DNA from: Neorhizobium sp. JUb45
Lineage (GTDB): Bacteria > Pseudomonadota > Alphaproteobacteria > Rhizobiales > Rhizobiaceae
NCBI RefSeq assembly: GCF_004343585.1
Contig: NZ_SLYW01000004.1
Coordinates: 310,001 to 374,000, forward strand
Direction of reading: 5' to 3'
Length of the DNA: 64,000 bases
The translations under genes were made by a program, and so were the position numbers. This document shows positions 18,236-27,164 of this stretch, piece by piece. Every line of letters starts with the position of its first letter. Positions within the stretch are counted from its first letter, which is position 1. The notes under the pieces are model-generated. The model ran no database searches. It saw only the letters and a program-made list of their open reading frames with translations, and was not told the DNA's origin.

Positions 18236-19480
18236 ATGCGTGCCAACTACCTCTTCACCAGCGAATCCGTTGCTGAGGGTCATCCCGACAAGGTTTGCGA
18301 TCGTATCTCCGATGAGATCGTCGATCTGGTCTACCGCGAAGCCGTGAAGACCGGGGTCAATCCCTGGACGGTGCGCATCGCCTGCGAAACACTGGCCACC
18401 ACCAATCGTGTCGTGATTGCCGGTGAAGTTCGTCTGCCGCCGAGCCTGATGAAGAAGGACAAGAACGGCAACGACGTCATCAATCCGGCGAAGTTCAAGT
18501 CGGCCGCCCGCAAGGCAATCCGCGATATCGGTTACGAGCAGGACGGTTTCCACTGGAAAACGGCCAAGATCGACGTGCTGCTGCATTCGCAGTCTGCGGA
18601 CATCGCGCAGGGTGTCGATAGCGCCGCCGATCAGCAGGGTGATGAAGGTGCCGGCGACCAGGGCATCATGTTCGGTTATGCCTGCAAGGAAACGCCGGAC
18701 CTCATGCCAGCGCCGATCTACTATTCGCACAAGATCCTTCAGCTGCTCGCAACGGCCCGTAAAAAAGGCGAGGGCGATGCCGGCAAGCTTGGTCCTGATG
18801 CCAAGAGCCAGGTGACCGTGCGTTACGAAAACGGCAAGCCTGCTGGTGTTGCCTCGATCGTTCTGTCCACTCAGCATCTCGATGAGAGCTGGGATTCGAA
18901 AAAGGTTCGCCAAGTTGTCGAGCCCTATATCCGCGAAGCCATCGGCGACCTGCCGATCGACGCCGATTGCAAGTGGTACATCAACCCGACCGGCAAGTTC
19001 GTCATCGGCGGTCCAGATGGTGACGCAGGCCTGACCGGCCGCAAAATCATCGTCGACACCTATGGTGGTGCTGCTCCGCATGGCGGCGGTGCGTTCTCCG
19101 GCAAGGACACGACCAAGGTCGACCGCTCTGCCGCCTATGCCGCCCGTTACCTTGCCAAGAACGTCGTGGCTGCCGGTCTTGCAGAACGTTGCACGATCCA
19201 GCTTTCCTACGCGATCGGTATCGCTCAGCCGCTTTCGGTCTATGTCGATTTGCACGAGACCGGCAACGACGTCACCGAAGATCAGATCGAAGCGGCTATC
19301 CGCAAGACCATGGACCTTTCGCCGGGCGGCATCCGTCGTCACCTGGATCTCAACAAGCCGATCTATGCCAAGACTGCGTCCTACGGTCACTTCGGCCGCA
19401 AGAACGGCCGCGACGGTTCGTTCTCCTGGGAGAAGACCGATCTGGTAAAGCCGCTCAAGGATGCCATCAAGGCAGCTTGA
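18236..19480 (+). CDS. metK: S-adenosylmethionine synthetase
   Basis: Makes SAM from methionine and ATP. The 414-residue product begins [25 protein letters not shown] (first 20 residues are typical) and contains the ATP-binding hexapeptide GAGDQG (near residue 138) and the P-loop-like GGGAFSGKD near residue 284. The start is the ATG at 18236 with AGGGGA eight bases before; the longer frame to 18080 covers the regulatory leader and is not coding. The alphaproteobacterial MetK length (slightly longer than E. coli's 384) fits. Terminator follows at 19514. Confidence 0.97.
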   Translation: MRANYLFTSESVAEGHPDKVCDRISDEIVDLVYREAVKTGVNPWTVRIACETLATTNRVVIAGEVRLPPSLMKKDKNGNDVINPAKFKSAARKAIRDIGYEQDGFHWKTAKIDVLLHSQSADIAQGVDSAADQQGDEGAGDQGIMFGYACKETPDLMPAPIYYSHKILQLLATARKKGEGDAGKLGPDAKSQVTVRYENGKPAGVASIVLSTQHLDESWDSKKVRQVVEPYIREAIGDLPIDADCKWYINPTGKFVIGGPDGDAGLTGRKIIVDTYGGAAPHGGGAFSGKDTTKVDRSAAYAARYLAKNVVAAGLAERCTIQLSYAIGIAQPLSVYVDLHETGNDVTEDQIEAAIRKTMDLSPGGIRRHLDLNKPIYAKTASYGHFGRKNGRDGSFSWEKTDLVKPLKDAIKAA

Positions 19481-19513
19481 TCGGTCTTTACGGACCAGTG
19501 AATAAAACTGTAA

Positions 19514-19547
19514 AGCGGATGTCTCCTAACCGAGACGTCCGCTTTTT
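19514..19547 (+). terminator. Rho-independent terminator after metK
   Basis: A 12-bp stem (AGCGGATGTCTC with GAGACGTCCGCT, one G-U pair) with a six-base loop is followed by TTTTT. It begins 33 bp past the metK stop and ends 19 bp before trmB. Confidence 0.92.
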
Positions 19548-19565
19548 GATTTCGAAAGACCGACC

Positions 19566-20267
19566 ATGACCGAACCATCGCATCCGACACGCGCCACCGA
19601 AGCCTTTTTCGGTAGACGCAAGGGAAAACCCCTGCGCGAACGCCAGGCGGAAACGATGGATACGGTTCTGCCGGCTCTCGCCGTAGATCTGAACACCGAA
19701 GCGCCGAAGGATCTGGGCGAACTGTTTCCCTTCACGCCGGAGCGTATCCGGCTGGAAATCGGTTTCGGCGGTGGCGAGCATCTGGTGCACCGGGCGCAGG
19801 AAGAGCCGACCACCGGCTTCATCGGCGTCGAACCCTTCGTCAATTCCATGGCAAAGCTTCTGGGCCGCGCCGGCGAGCTGGATCTGAACAATATCCGCGT
19901 TTACGCCGATGACGCCACGCAATTGCTGGACTGGATGCCGGAGGCCTGCGTCGATCGGATCGATCTTCTCTATCCCGATCCGTGGCCGAAGAAGAAACAC
20001 TGGAAACGCCGCTTCGTGTCGCAGGTAAACCTGACGCGTTTTCACCGCGTGCTGAAGCCGGGCGGGCTGTTCTGCTTCGCCTCCGACATCGATACCTATG
20101 TGAACTGGACGCTGACCCATTGCCACGACCATGGTGGCTTTGCCTGGACGGCTGAAGAGCCTGCGGACTGGCTGACACCCTTCGCCGGCTGGCCGGGCAC
20201 GCGCTACGAGGCCAAGGCCAAGCGCGAAGGCCGTTCCTCGGCCTATCTGACGTTCCGCCGCGTCTGA
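19566..20267 (+). CDS. trmB: tRNA (guanine-N7-)-methyltransferase
   Basis: Methylates G46 of tRNA with SAM. The 233-residue protein shows the Rossmann SAM motif [11 protein letters not shown] near residue 62 and the family signature [16 protein letters not shown] near residue 138. It is placed next to metK, which supplies its cofactor, but the intervening terminator suggests separate transcription. rimP, a frequent neighbour of trmB in rhizobia, is not seen on this side. Confidence 0.95.
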   Translation: MTEPSHPTRATEAFFGRRKGKPLRERQAETMDTVLPALAVDLNTEAPKDLGELFPFTPERIRLEIGFGGGEHLVHRAQEEPTTGFIGVEPFVNSMAKLLGRAGELDLNNIRVYADDATQLLDWMPEACVDRIDLLYPDPWPKKKHWKRRFVSQVNLTRFHRVLKPGGLFCFASDIDTYVNWTLTHCHDHGGFAWTAEEPADWLTPFAGWPGTRYEAKAKREGRSSAYLTFRRV

Positions 20268-20298
20268 CGCGCTGAACGCAGTTCTGTGGAGACGATAA

Positions 20299-20333
20299 AG
20301 GCGCGGTTGCCCAAGGCACCGCGCCGTTTTTTT
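20299..20333 (+). terminator. Rho-independent terminator after trmB
   Basis: GGCGCGGT pairs with ACCGCGCC across a ten-base loop and runs into seven T. It also abuts the end of the convergent DUF1150 gene at 20335. Confidence 0.92.
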
Positions 20334-20334
20334 C

Positions 20335-20592
20335 TCAGTGAAGGCTGACGGTGCGCAACTCGTCTTCCGCTGCCTTGAAAAAGGTGCTGGAACGGTTGTC
20401 GGTCAAGAGAATCGGCGTGCCGTCGGCGCCGAACAGGGCCCAGAGGTCAAGGGTCGGATCGATGTCTGGAGCTTCCGGAAAGCAGCGCGAAACTTCTTCT
20501 GAGCGCATCCTGCGGATATAGCCGACTTCACCGGCGCCGAGATCCACAAGTTCATTCTGCGTCAGGCGCGCAGTGGCTTCTTTAAGCAGCAT
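20335..20592 (-). CDS. DUF1150 family protein
   Basis: An 85-residue protein typical of the alphaproteobacterial DUF1150 family: LTQNELVDLGAGEVGYIRRMRSEE at the start (here broken: LTQNELVDLG, then AGEVGYIRRM) and LDLWALFGADGTPILLTDNR toward the end. Function is unknown. It lies 44 bp downstream of the small heat-shock gene on the same strand, its usual partner, so it is probably co-transcribed and heat-induced. Confidence 0.88.
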   Translation of the reverse strand: MLLKEATARLTQNELVDLGAGEVGYIRRMRSEEVSRCFPEAPDIDPTLDLWALFGADGTPILLTDNRSSTFFKAAEDELRTVSLH

Positions 20593-20636
20593 TCCAGCCT
20601 CCGTCTTGAGGGCATTCCGGCATCGTCGCCGTTGAC

Positions 20637-21065
20637 CTACTCTGAGACGGAAATATTAATTTTTCGCACCATACGCTCCGGTTCCGGGCGAATGAGATCC
20701 ACCGACAGAAGCCCGTTGCGCAATCCGGCGCCGCCCACCTGCATGCCGTCAGCCAGCACGAACACACGCTGGAACTGCCGCGCAGCAATGCCGCGATAGA
20801 GGTAATCGCGTTCCGGCATGTCGATCTGGCGGCCGCGGATCACAAGCTGGTTTTCCTCGACAGTGACGTCGAGTTCCTCTTCTGAAAACCCCGCAACCGC
20901 GATGGTGATGCGCAAGCGCTCATCACATCCTGTGGTGCTCGCGGCAATGCGCTCGATATTGTAGGGCGGATAGCCGTCATTCGCCTTTGCCAGGCGCTCA
21001 AGGGTCTTTTCCATCGCGTCAAAACCCAGAAACAGCGGGCTTGCGAAGGTCGTGCTTCGGCTCAT
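20637..21065 (-). CDS. Small heat-shock protein Hsp20 (IbpA family)
   Basis: An ATP-independent holdase chaperone of 142 residues. The N-terminal arm (residues 1-30, SRSTTFASPLFLGFDAME) is class A rhizobial-like, and the alpha-crystallin domain covers about residues 35-125 (YPPYNIERI start, DYLYRGIAARQFQRVFVLAD, then the GLLSVDLIRPEPE motif). The leader has an RpoH-like promoter at 21133-21161 and a hairpin masking the ribosome site at 21074-21094, so heat control at both transcription and translation is likely. Confidence 0.93.
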   Translation of the reverse strand: MSRSTTFASPLFLGFDAMEKTLERLAKANDGYPPYNIERIAASTTGCDERLRITIAVAGFSEEELDVTVEENQLVIRGRQIDMPERDYLYRGIAARQFQRVFVLADGMQVGGAGLRNGLLSVDLIRPEPERMVRKINISVSE

Positions 21066-21073
21066 GTCGTGTC

Positions 21074-21094
21074 AGTCCTTGAATTCAAGCGACC
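21074..21094 (-). promoter_or_regulatory. SD-masking hairpin, candidate RNA thermometer for hsp20
   Basis: On the minus strand GGUC-g-CUUG-AAUU-CAAG-GACU folds into an eight-pair stem with one bulged G, and the 3' arm contains the AAGGA ribosome site ten bases before the ATG. A second hairpin, CCGCAU/GUGCGG, lies just upstream around 21098-21122. A bulged G opposite the SD recalls ROSE elements, common before rhizobial small heat-shock genes, but the classical ROSE consensus is not obvious. Confidence 0.55.
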
Positions 21095-21132
21095 ATGTCC
21101 GCACCCGAAAGTGGCATGCGGCTCCGACATTC

Positions 21133-21161
21133 ATATGGGAAATCTGCAGCCTTGCTGCAAG
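21133..21161 (-). promoter_or_regulatory. RpoH-type promoter for hsp20-DUF1150
   Basis: Minus strand CTTGCA, 17 bases, CCATAT. This matches the rhizobial RpoH pattern as I recall it (CTTGAA-N16/17-CCANAT) with one change in the -35 box. The expected transcript start lies about 60 bases before the ATG, so the hairpin leader is included. Confidence 0.6.
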
Positions 21162-21194
21162 CACCGAAAGCGCCCGCAGCAAGGGGAAAGCGCA

Positions 21195-22094
21195 TCAAAG
21201 ATGCGCGGCAACCTCTTGCGCCGTCGGTATCGACGGTTGTGCGCCGGCCTTCAGGCAGGCAAGCGAGCCGGCAATGGCGGCGCGGCGCAGCGCGTCGGGG
21301 AAATCAAGCCCCTGCTCAAGCCCGGACACGAGATAACCGCAGAACGTGTCGCCGGCACCGACCGTATCCACGGGCACAATATCAAGCCCCTTGGCCTTGT
21401 GCACCATGCCGTTGCGGACAGCGATCACGCCATCACCACCAAGCGTGACGACCAGCGCCTGGCCGCGTATGGAGTGCCATTCCAGCATCGCCGCTTCACG
21501 TTCGTCAGCGCGTGTGATGGTCCTGCCGATCAGCAGTGAAAATTCCGTCTCGTTGGCAACGACTATATCGGCAAGCGTTGCCAGCTCTGCAGCCTCCGGT
21601 GTCAGCGGCGCAGTGTTGAGAATGCTGACGATATGCTGGGCGCGGGCAGACAGAAGGGCGCGTTCGACGCTCGCCGCCGGAATTTCCAGCTGCAGCATGA
21701 GCAGGCTGCCGGCCCGCATCGTGCCGACGGCAATGTGAGCCTGATCGTCATCGATCGTGCCATTGGCACCCGGCACGACGACGATCATGTTCTCGCCATC
21801 GCCGCCCACCAGGATCTGCGCAGTGCCTGTCGGCTCGCTGCTGCGGGCCACTGCCGAAAGATCGACGCCGGCTTCATCCAGCAATTCCAGCGCGGGCCCG
21901 GCAAACTCGTCCTCGCCCACAGAGCCTGCCATGTGTACGCTGCTGCCTGCCCTTCTGGCCGCCAGCGCCTGATTGGCGCCCTTGCCGCCGGCAGCCGTCG
22001 AGAAGCCGGTGCCGGCAACGGTTTCGCCGGGCTCCGGCAGGCGGGGCGTGGTGGCGATGAGGTCCATGTTGATGGAGCCGAGGACAGTGATCAT
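21195..22094 (-). CDS. rbsK: Ribokinase
   Basis: A PfkB-family sugar kinase of 299 residues, most like ribokinase. Signature 1 (TAAGGKGANQALAARRAG near residue 38) and signature 2 (VDTVGAGDTFCGYLVSGL near residue 245) are intact; the Asp in GAGD is the catalytic base. The start is the ATG giving MITVLGSINMDL; upstream extension overlaps the rmuC end region and is unlikely. It lies alone between hsp20 and rmuC, without ribose transport genes, so the physiological sugar is inferred from family only. Confidence 0.87.
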   Translation of the reverse strand: MITVLGSINMDLIATTPRLPEPGETVAGTGFSTAAGGKGANQALAARRAGSSVHMAGSVGEDEFAGPALELLDEAGVDLSAVARSSEPTGTAQILVGGDGENMIVVVPGANGTIDDDQAHIAVGTMRAGSLLMLQLEIPAASVERALLSARAQHIVSILNTAPLTPEAAELATLADIVVANETEFSLLIGRTITRADEREAAMLEWHSIRGQALVVTLGGDGVIAVRNGMVHKAKGLDIVPVDTVGAGDTFCGYLVSGLEQGLDFPDALRRAAIAGSLACLKAGAQPSIPTAQEVAAHL

Positions 22095-22152
22095 GAAAAG
22101 CCTGTGCGTGCGTTCGAAGCAGATATTTTGCGGGCGACACTGCCCGACTGTA

Positions 22153-23373
22153 TCAGTCCTCGTCAACCACCCGCAGTTTCAGCAGGCCGGTGCGGCTTTC
22201 GACGCCGTGCGAAACTGTGGGGGGATGGGCCTCGATGCCTGGGCTGTGAGGCGCGGGAGCCTCAAGCTCCAGCGCGCCGATTTTCGCGCCGCGACGGTTC
22301 AGCTTGTCTGATGAGGTCAGGATCTGTTCGACATCCTTCTGCGCTGCCATGAAATGGCTCTGCAGTTTGCGCGTGCGGTCGTCCAGCCTGCCGAGATCGT
22401 CCATCAAAAGCGCCACTTCGCCCTGGATCAGATGCGCCTGCTCGCGCATGCGCTGATCCTTCAGCACAGCCTGTATCACCTGAATGGAAAGCATCAGCAG
22501 GGAAGGGGAGACGATGACGATGCGGGCGCGCTGTGCCTTCTGCACCACGCCTTCGAAATGCTCGTGGATCTCTGCAAAGATCGATTCCGATGGCACGAAC
22601 AGGAAAGCGGTCTCCTGCGTCTCGCCATGGATCAGGTATTTTTCGGAAATATCCTTGATGTGGACTTCCAGGTCGCGGCGAAACTGCTGGCCGGCATTGC
22701 GGCGAATATCCGCATCCGTGGCTTCGCGAAAAATATTCCAGGCTTCCAGTGGGAATTTTGCGTCGATCACCAGCGGCGGCGCGCCGTTTGGCATGGCAAT
22801 CGTGCAATCCGGCCGCGTGCCGTTGGACAGCATGGTCTGAAAACCGTAGGCGCCGAGCGGTAGCGCGTCGGCAACGATCGTTTCCATCCGCCCCTGACCG
22901 AAGGCGCCGCGTGTCTGCTTGTTAGAGAGAATAGCCTGCAGGCCAACCACGTCCTTCGCCAGCGTCTGGATATTGTTCTGCGCTGCATCGATGACCGCAA
23001 GCCGCTCCTGCAGCGCCCGCAGACTGTCATGGGTGGATTTGGTCTGTTCGGTGATGGTGGTACCGAGCCTGTGGCTCATGCCGTCCAGTCGCTGGCTGAC
23101 GGCGCGGTTGAGTTCCGACTGGCGCGTGCTCAGCGCTTCGCCCATCGCCGCCATGCGCCCCTGCATTTCCGCCTGCGCCCGCAGCAGTTCGGCAAGCCGC
23201 GCATCCGCCTCCGTGGCGCGGCGCGCCGCCTCTTCCTGCGCATCGGCAGCAGCGCGTCTGCCGGACAATGCCATCAGCAACGCGAAGATCAGCAGCAGGG
23301 CAACGACGCCGGCAAGGGCCGCAAGCATTGGGTTGCCGGTCAGCACGGCCAGAAGGGTTTGTTGGGTTTCCAT
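22153..23373 (-). CDS. rmuC: DNA recombination protein RmuC
   Basis: A 406-residue RmuC-family protein. Residues 10-36 form an N-terminal membrane anchor (AALAGVVALLLIFALLMALS). A long alanine/glutamate/arginine-rich coiled coil follows to about residue 150, and then the RmuC nuclease-like domain (TRGAFGQGRMETIVADALP; PLVIDAKFPLEAW; ETAFLFVPSESIF). RmuC limits DNA inversions and is thought to be a nuclease. It is transcribed divergently from def. Confidence 0.94.
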   Translation of the reverse strand: METQQTLLAVLTGNPMLAALAGVVALLLIFALLMALSGRRAAADAQEEAARRATEADARLAELLRAQAEMQGRMAAMGEALSTRQSELNRAVSQRLDGMSHRLGTTITEQTKSTHDSLRALQERLAVIDAAQNNIQTLAKDVVGLQAILSNKQTRGAFGQGRMETIVADALPLGAYGFQTMLSNGTRPDCTIAMPNGAPPLVIDAKFPLEAWNIFREATDADIRRNAGQQFRRDLEVHIKDISEKYLIHGETQETAFLFVPSESIFAEIHEHFEGVVQKAQRARIVIVSPSLLMLSIQVIQAVLKDQRMREQAHLIQGEVALLMDDLGRLDDRTRKLQSHFMAAQKDVEQILTSSDKLNRRGAKIGALELEAPAPHSPGIEAHPPTVSHGVESRTGLLKLRVVDED

Positions 23374-23535
23374 GGCGCAAGCCTAGCAGATTTCCTGTTG
23401 TGCGAAAGATCAAAACAGGAACAAAATGCGATGATGCGCGCGATGGCAATGAAGATTGTTCGTTGGCCGATAGTCGCATGAACCGGCTTTGCAATTTTTG
23501 TTTTCCCGCCGAAAAAGATGAGATATGGGGAGGGC

Positions 23536-24051
23536 ATGACGATCAAGCCGCTTATTATTCTGCCCGATCCAGTGCTGCGCACGGTTTCCGCCCCCATCGA
23601 ACGTGTCGACGACGAGGTATTGAAGCTCGCCGACGACATGCTGGAAACGATGTATGACGCGCCCGGCATCGGCCTTGCCGCCATCCAGATCGGCGTAGCG
23701 CGCCGCCTGCTGGTGATCGATGTCGCCAAGGAAGGCGATCCCGCACAGCCGATGGTGTTTATCAACCCGGAGATCGTTAAGTCCTCCGACGAGCGCTCGG
23801 TTTACGAAGAAGGCTGCCTGTCGATCCCGGAATATTATGCCGAGGTCGAACGCCCGGCGACGGTGACGGTGAAACACATCGGTCGTGACGGCAAGGAACA
23901 TATGCTGGAGGCCGACGGCCTGCTGGCCACCTGCTTCCAGCACGAGCTCGACCACCTCAACGGCATCCTCTTCATCGACCATATTTCGCGCCTGAAACGC
24001 GAGATGGTGATCAAGCGGTTCACCAAGGCTGCCAAGGCGAAGGTGGTCTGA
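23536..24051 (+). CDS. def: Peptide deformylase
   Basis: Removes the formyl group from nascent proteins using Fe(II) or Zn. The 171-residue protein has all three motifs: [10 protein letters not shown] (motif I), EGCLSIPE (II, metal Cys) and [12 protein letters not shown] (III, HExxH). The ATG at 23536 is preferred to one at 23518 because GGGGAGGG lies just before it and the family begins [11 protein letters not shown]. In related genomes def is normally followed directly by fmt; here a toxin-antitoxin pair lies between them. Confidence 0.95.
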   Translation: MTIKPLIILPDPVLRTVSAPIERVDDEVLKLADDMLETMYDAPGIGLAAIQIGVARRLLVIDVAKEGDPAQPMVFINPEIVKSSDERSVYEEGCLSIPEYYAEVERPATVTVKHIGRDGKEHMLEADGLLATCFQHELDHLNGILFIDHISRLKREMVIKRFTKAAKAKVV

Positions 24052-24084
24052 CGGCTGCGTTGAAAAAACGTCGCGCCGCACCTA

Positions 24085-24101
24085 TGATATTGCCGATATC
24101 A
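24085..24101. promoter_or_regulatory. Inverted repeat at the toxin-antitoxin promoter
   Basis: TGATAT-TGCCG-ATATCA, a perfect 6-bp dyad with five-base spacer, overlaps the space just before the AGGAGG ribosome site of the antitoxin gene. FitA-type ribbon-helix-helix antitoxins commonly bind such short dyads at their own promoters, so autoregulation is likely. Confidence 0.55.
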
Positions 24102-24113
24102 CAGGAGGTGGCC

Positions 24114-24404
24114 ATGGGTGATCTGCTGGTGCGCGATGTTTCCGAGGAATTGAAAGAAAGCCTTGTGGCCCGAGCCGACAGGGCAGGCCACAGCGTGTCC
24201 GATGAAGTGAAGGCCATCCTGCGGCAGGAAGTGGGAGAGGTTCCGCAGGCGCCTGACCTTGATGGGATGTCGGCGCTCGAAGCTTTGCGTTCCATCATGA
24301 AGGCGGATAACGCAGAAGAAGAAGCCATATATATCGAGATCATGGAGGAGATCGAGGCGGAGCGCAAACGCGACTTCGGTCGTCCGTTCGAGGATTTCGA
24401 GTGA
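24114..24404 (+). CDS. FitA/VapB-like ribbon-helix-helix antitoxin
   Basis: A 96-residue antitoxin. The N-terminus DLLVRDVSEELKESLVARA followed by GHSVSDEVKAIL is a ribbon-helix-helix (Arc/FitA) pattern: one strand, then two helices. The acidic C-terminal half (AEEEAIYIEIMEEIEAE) should wrap the toxin. The ATG at 24114 follows an AGGAGG site; the frame extends upstream to 24060 across the inverted repeat, but that part looks regulatory. The stop overlaps the toxin's GTG by four bases, the usual antitoxin-toxin coupling. Confidence 0.85.
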   Translation: MGDLLVRDVSEELKESLVARADRAGHSVSDEVKAILRQEVGEVPQAPDLDGMSALEALRSIMKADNAEEEAIYIEIMEEIEAERKRDFGRPFEDFE

Positions 24405-24820
24405 TCGTTCTCGATACGAACATCATTTCCGAACTCACCCATGCCAACCTTCACCGGTCGGTCGCGCGTTGGTACGGCGCCAATCTGCATTCGGATATCT
24501 ATCTCTGTGATATCGTGGTGATGGAGCAGGCTTATGGTGCTGAAAGGTTCTTGCGACGCACCGGTTCCTCTCGGCATGAAACCAAGCTCTCCGAGACGCT
24601 GAAAAGGTTCGGCGGAAAAATTCTGCCACTCACACACGAGAGTGCAATACTGGCCGGCCAACTCCGCGCCCGCCGCGAAAACATTGGTCGTCCTCTCGGC
24701 GTGCAGGACGCCATGATTGCCGCCACCTGTCTTTCCCATGGCGCGACGCTTGCCACCCGCAATCGAAAAGATCTCGAGGGGCTTGATCTTCTTCTGGTAA
24801 ACCCGTTTGAAGACCACTGA
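24401..24820 (+). CDS. PIN-domain toxin (VapC/FitB family)
   Basis: A 139-residue PIN-domain ribonuclease. Conserved acids are visible: Asp in [11 protein letters not shown] at residues 4-6, Glu in [10 protein letters not shown] near residue 47, Asp in [12 protein letters not shown] near residue 107 and the C-terminal [11 protein letters not shown]. Members cleave tRNA or rRNA when free of antitoxin. The start is GTG at 24401, inside the antitoxin stop. The pair is inserted between def and fmt, and fmt starts 20 bp downstream, so toxin transcripts could run into fmt. Confidence 0.9.
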   Translation: MIVLDTNIISELTHANLHRSVARWYGANLHSDIYLCDIVVMEQAYGAERFLRRTGSSRHETKLSETLKRFGGKILPLTHESAILAGQLRARRENIGRPLGVQDAMIAATCLSHGATLATRNRKDLEGLDLLLVNPFEDH

Positions 24821-24840
24821 ACAAAAACGGGCAGAACAGC

Positions 24841-25797
24841 ATGTCGCTTCGCATCATCTTCATGGGGACTCCGGATTTTTCCGTGCCGACGCTTCGGGCG
24901 TTGAAGGACGCGGGCCATGAGATCGTCGCGGTCTACAGCCAGCCACCGCGGCCGGCAGGACGGCGTGGACTGGATTTGACCAAATCGCCGGTGCATCAGG
25001 CCGCCGAACTGCTCGGCATTCCGGTTCTGACGCCGCTGAATTTCAAGGCCGAGGAAGACCGCGAGACGTTTCGCGCGTTCGAGGCTGATGTCGCCGTTGT
25101 GGTGGCTTACGGCTTGCTGCTGCCGGTCGCCATTCTCGAAGGTACAAAGCTCGGCTGCTATAACGGCCACGCCTCACTTCTGCCGCGCTGGCGCGGTGCC
25201 GCCCCGATCCAGCGTGCCATCATGGCCGGCGACCAGAAAACCGGCATGATTGTCATGAAGATGGAAAAGGGCCTCGATACCGGCCCGATGGCGCTGACGA
25301 AAGAAGTCGAGATCGGCGCGGCGATGACGGCCGGTGAGCTGCACGACAAGCTGATGCTGGTCGGCGCCCGCGCCATGGTCGAGGCCATGGAAAAGCTGGA
25401 GGCAGACGACCTGCCGCTGACGACCCAGCCGGAAGAGGGCGTGCTTTATGCCGCCAAGATCGACAAGGGCGAGACGCGCATCGATTTTGCCAGACCGGCG
25501 CGTGATGTGCATAACCACATCCGCGGCCTGTCGCCGTTTCCGGGCGCGTGGTTCGAACTGGAGATCAACGGCAAGCCGGAACGCATCAAGGTTCTGGGGT
25601 CCGAATGTGGTGAAGCTCAGGGCAAGGCCGGGGAAGTTCTGGCCGATACTGCGTTGCTCGTGGGCTGCGGCGAGGGTGCCGTGCGGCTGACACGCCTGCA
25701 GAAGGCCGGCGGCAAGCCGCTCGATGCCGCCGATTTCCTGCGTGGCACGCCGATCGTCGCCGGCACCATTTTGCCCGTGCCCTCCGAGGTCGCCTGA
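24841..25797 (+). CDS. fmt: Methionyl-tRNA formyltransferase
   Basis: Formylates initiator Met-tRNA using 10-formyl-THF. The 318-residue protein has [15 protein letters not shown] at the start, the catalytic N-H-D region as [20 protein letters not shown] near residue 108, and a C-terminal OB-like domain ([20 protein letters not shown]). It overlaps truA by one base (TGATG), so fmt-truA are translated together. The formylation cycle partner def is 790 bp upstream, beyond the toxin-antitoxin pair. Confidence 0.96.
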   Translation: MSLRIIFMGTPDFSVPTLRALKDAGHEIVAVYSQPPRPAGRRGLDLTKSPVHQAAELLGIPVLTPLNFKAEEDRETFRAFEADVAVVVAYGLLLPVAILEGTKLGCYNGHASLLPRWRGAAPIQRAIMAGDQKTGMIVMKMEKGLDTGPMALTKEVEIGAAMTAGELHDKLMLVGARAMVEAMEKLEADDLPLTTQPEEGVLYAAKIDKGETRIDFARPARDVHNHIRGLSPFPGAWFELEINGKPERIKVLGSECGEAQGKAGEVLADTALLVGCGEGAVRLTRLQKAGGKPLDAADFLRGTPIVAGTILPVPSEVA

Positions 25798-26552
25798 TGC
25801 CGCGCTTTCGCATGGTCGTCGAATATGACGGCACCGCCTATGTCGGTTGGCAGCGTCAGGATAACGGGCACTCCGTTCAGTCGGCCATCGAGAAAGCCAT
25901 TCTCAAGCTGACCGGGGAGACGGTATCGATACGTGGCGCCGGCCGCACCGATTCCGGCGTGCATGCGCGTGGTCAGGTCATTCATGCGGATCTGTCGCGG
26001 CAATGGCTGCCCCACAAGCTGCGCAATGCCGTCAACGCCCATCTGATGATGGCGAATGAAGGCGTTTCGATCGTCGAGGTCATGGCGGTCGATGACACGT
26101 TCGATGCACGATTTTCGGCTCTGAAGCGGCATTATCTCTATCGCATTCTCAATCGCCCGGCGCCGCTGGCGCTGGAGAAGAACCGGGCATGGTGGGTGGC
26201 AAAAGAACTCGACCACGAGGCCATGCATGCCGCCGCGCAGACTCTGGTCGGCCATCATGACTTTACCACCTTCCGCTCCACGCATTGCCAGGCCAAAAGC
26301 CCGGTGCGCACGCTCGATCGGCTGGATGTGACGCGCGTCGGCGATCTGATCGAGATCCGCGCCAGCGCCCAGAGCTTTCTGCACAACCAGATCCGCTCCT
26401 TTGCCGGTACGCTGAAGATTGCGGGTGAAGGCAAGGTGACACCGGATGATGTGCGCAAGGCACTGGAAGCCCGTGACCGCAAGGAATGCGGACCGGTGGC
26501 GCCGCCGGAAGGGCTTTATTTCATGAAGGTGGACTATCCCGGCGATCTCTGA
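25797..26552 (+). CDS. truA: tRNA pseudouridine(38-40) synthase
   Basis: Converts uridines 38-40 of tRNA to pseudouridine. The 251-residue protein carries the catalytic Asp in [14 protein letters not shown] near residue 52 and the [14 protein letters not shown] and [15 protein letters not shown] blocks. The ATG overlaps the fmt stop. It converges with the membrane-protein gene on the other strand; the intervening space is 18 bp. Confidence 0.96.
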   Translation: MPRFRMVVEYDGTAYVGWQRQDNGHSVQSAIEKAILKLTGETVSIRGAGRTDSGVHARGQVIHADLSRQWLPHKLRNAVNAHLMMANEGVSIVEVMAVDDTFDARFSALKRHYLYRILNRPAPLALEKNRAWWVAKELDHEAMHAAAQTLVGHHDFTTFRSTHCQAKSPVRTLDRLDVTRVGDLIEIRASAQSFLHNQIRSFAGTLKIAGEGKVTPDDVRKALEARDRKECGPVAPPEGLYFMKVDYPGDL

Positions 26553-26570
26553 CGCCGGGAGGAATGTCTA

Positions 26571-27164
26571 TCAGGGCGAGACGCCCAGAAACGTCTGCAG
26601 CGCATCAGACAGCAGCAGCGACGGAATGATCAGCGTCATCGCCGTGGTGGCGACGATCAGCGGCTGAGGCCCCAAGATCATTCGCAGGATGCGCGACAGC
26701 GAAAACACCAGGCCCAGCAGCAGCGCCAGCCATAAAAGCGCAACAAAACCTTCGCTTCCCGGCAGCAGGAACGCGATGACGATCAGCAGCGCATAGCCGT
26801 AGGAAAACGGCACCGACAGCCAGTTCGAAATCACCACGATGGCCGGAAAACGCCCGCGCAAGCCAAGCACCATGCAGAGCACGGCGACCAGCACCAGCGG
26901 CACGATCCAGTTCATGCCGTCGATCAGCCCCAGTTTGGCGAAGAATGCCAGGCCCAGTCTTGTGCCCGGCGGACTGTCTTCCAGCACCGCAAGGCGCGCC
27001 CAGTTCCAGGAGATCAGCATCGGCGGCAGGCACCAGGCGATCGCCCAGAACGAGCGGTTCATGCCGCGGTCGGTCAAGTCAAGTCGGCGAAACCCTTGTG
27101 CGTCGCCCTTGATCAGCAGCCACAGGCCGGAGATGTAAAGTTGAATTTCAGCGAATGACGGCAT
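26571..27164 (-). CDS. Integral membrane protein of unknown function
   Basis: A 197-residue protein with about five to six membrane helices after residue 35 (for example WIVPLVLVAVLCMVLGL and ALLIVIAFLLPG, ALLWLALLLGLVFSL). The assigned ATG gives MPSFAEIQLYISGLWLLIKG; the longer frame overlaps dapE further. The N-terminal 17 bases overlap the dapE stop, so the gene is the last of a dapD-dapE operon. I do not recognise a defined transport family. Confidence 0.75.
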   Translation of the reverse strand: MPSFAEIQLYISGLWLLIKGDAQGFRRLDLTDRGMNRSFWAIAWCLPPMLISWNWARLAVLEDSPPGTRLGLAFFAKLGLIDGMNWIVPLVLVAVLCMVLGLRGRFPAIVVISNWLSVPFSYGYALLIVIAFLLPGSEGFVALLWLALLLGLVFSLSRILRMILGPQPLIVATTAMTLIIPSLLLSDALQTFLGVSP

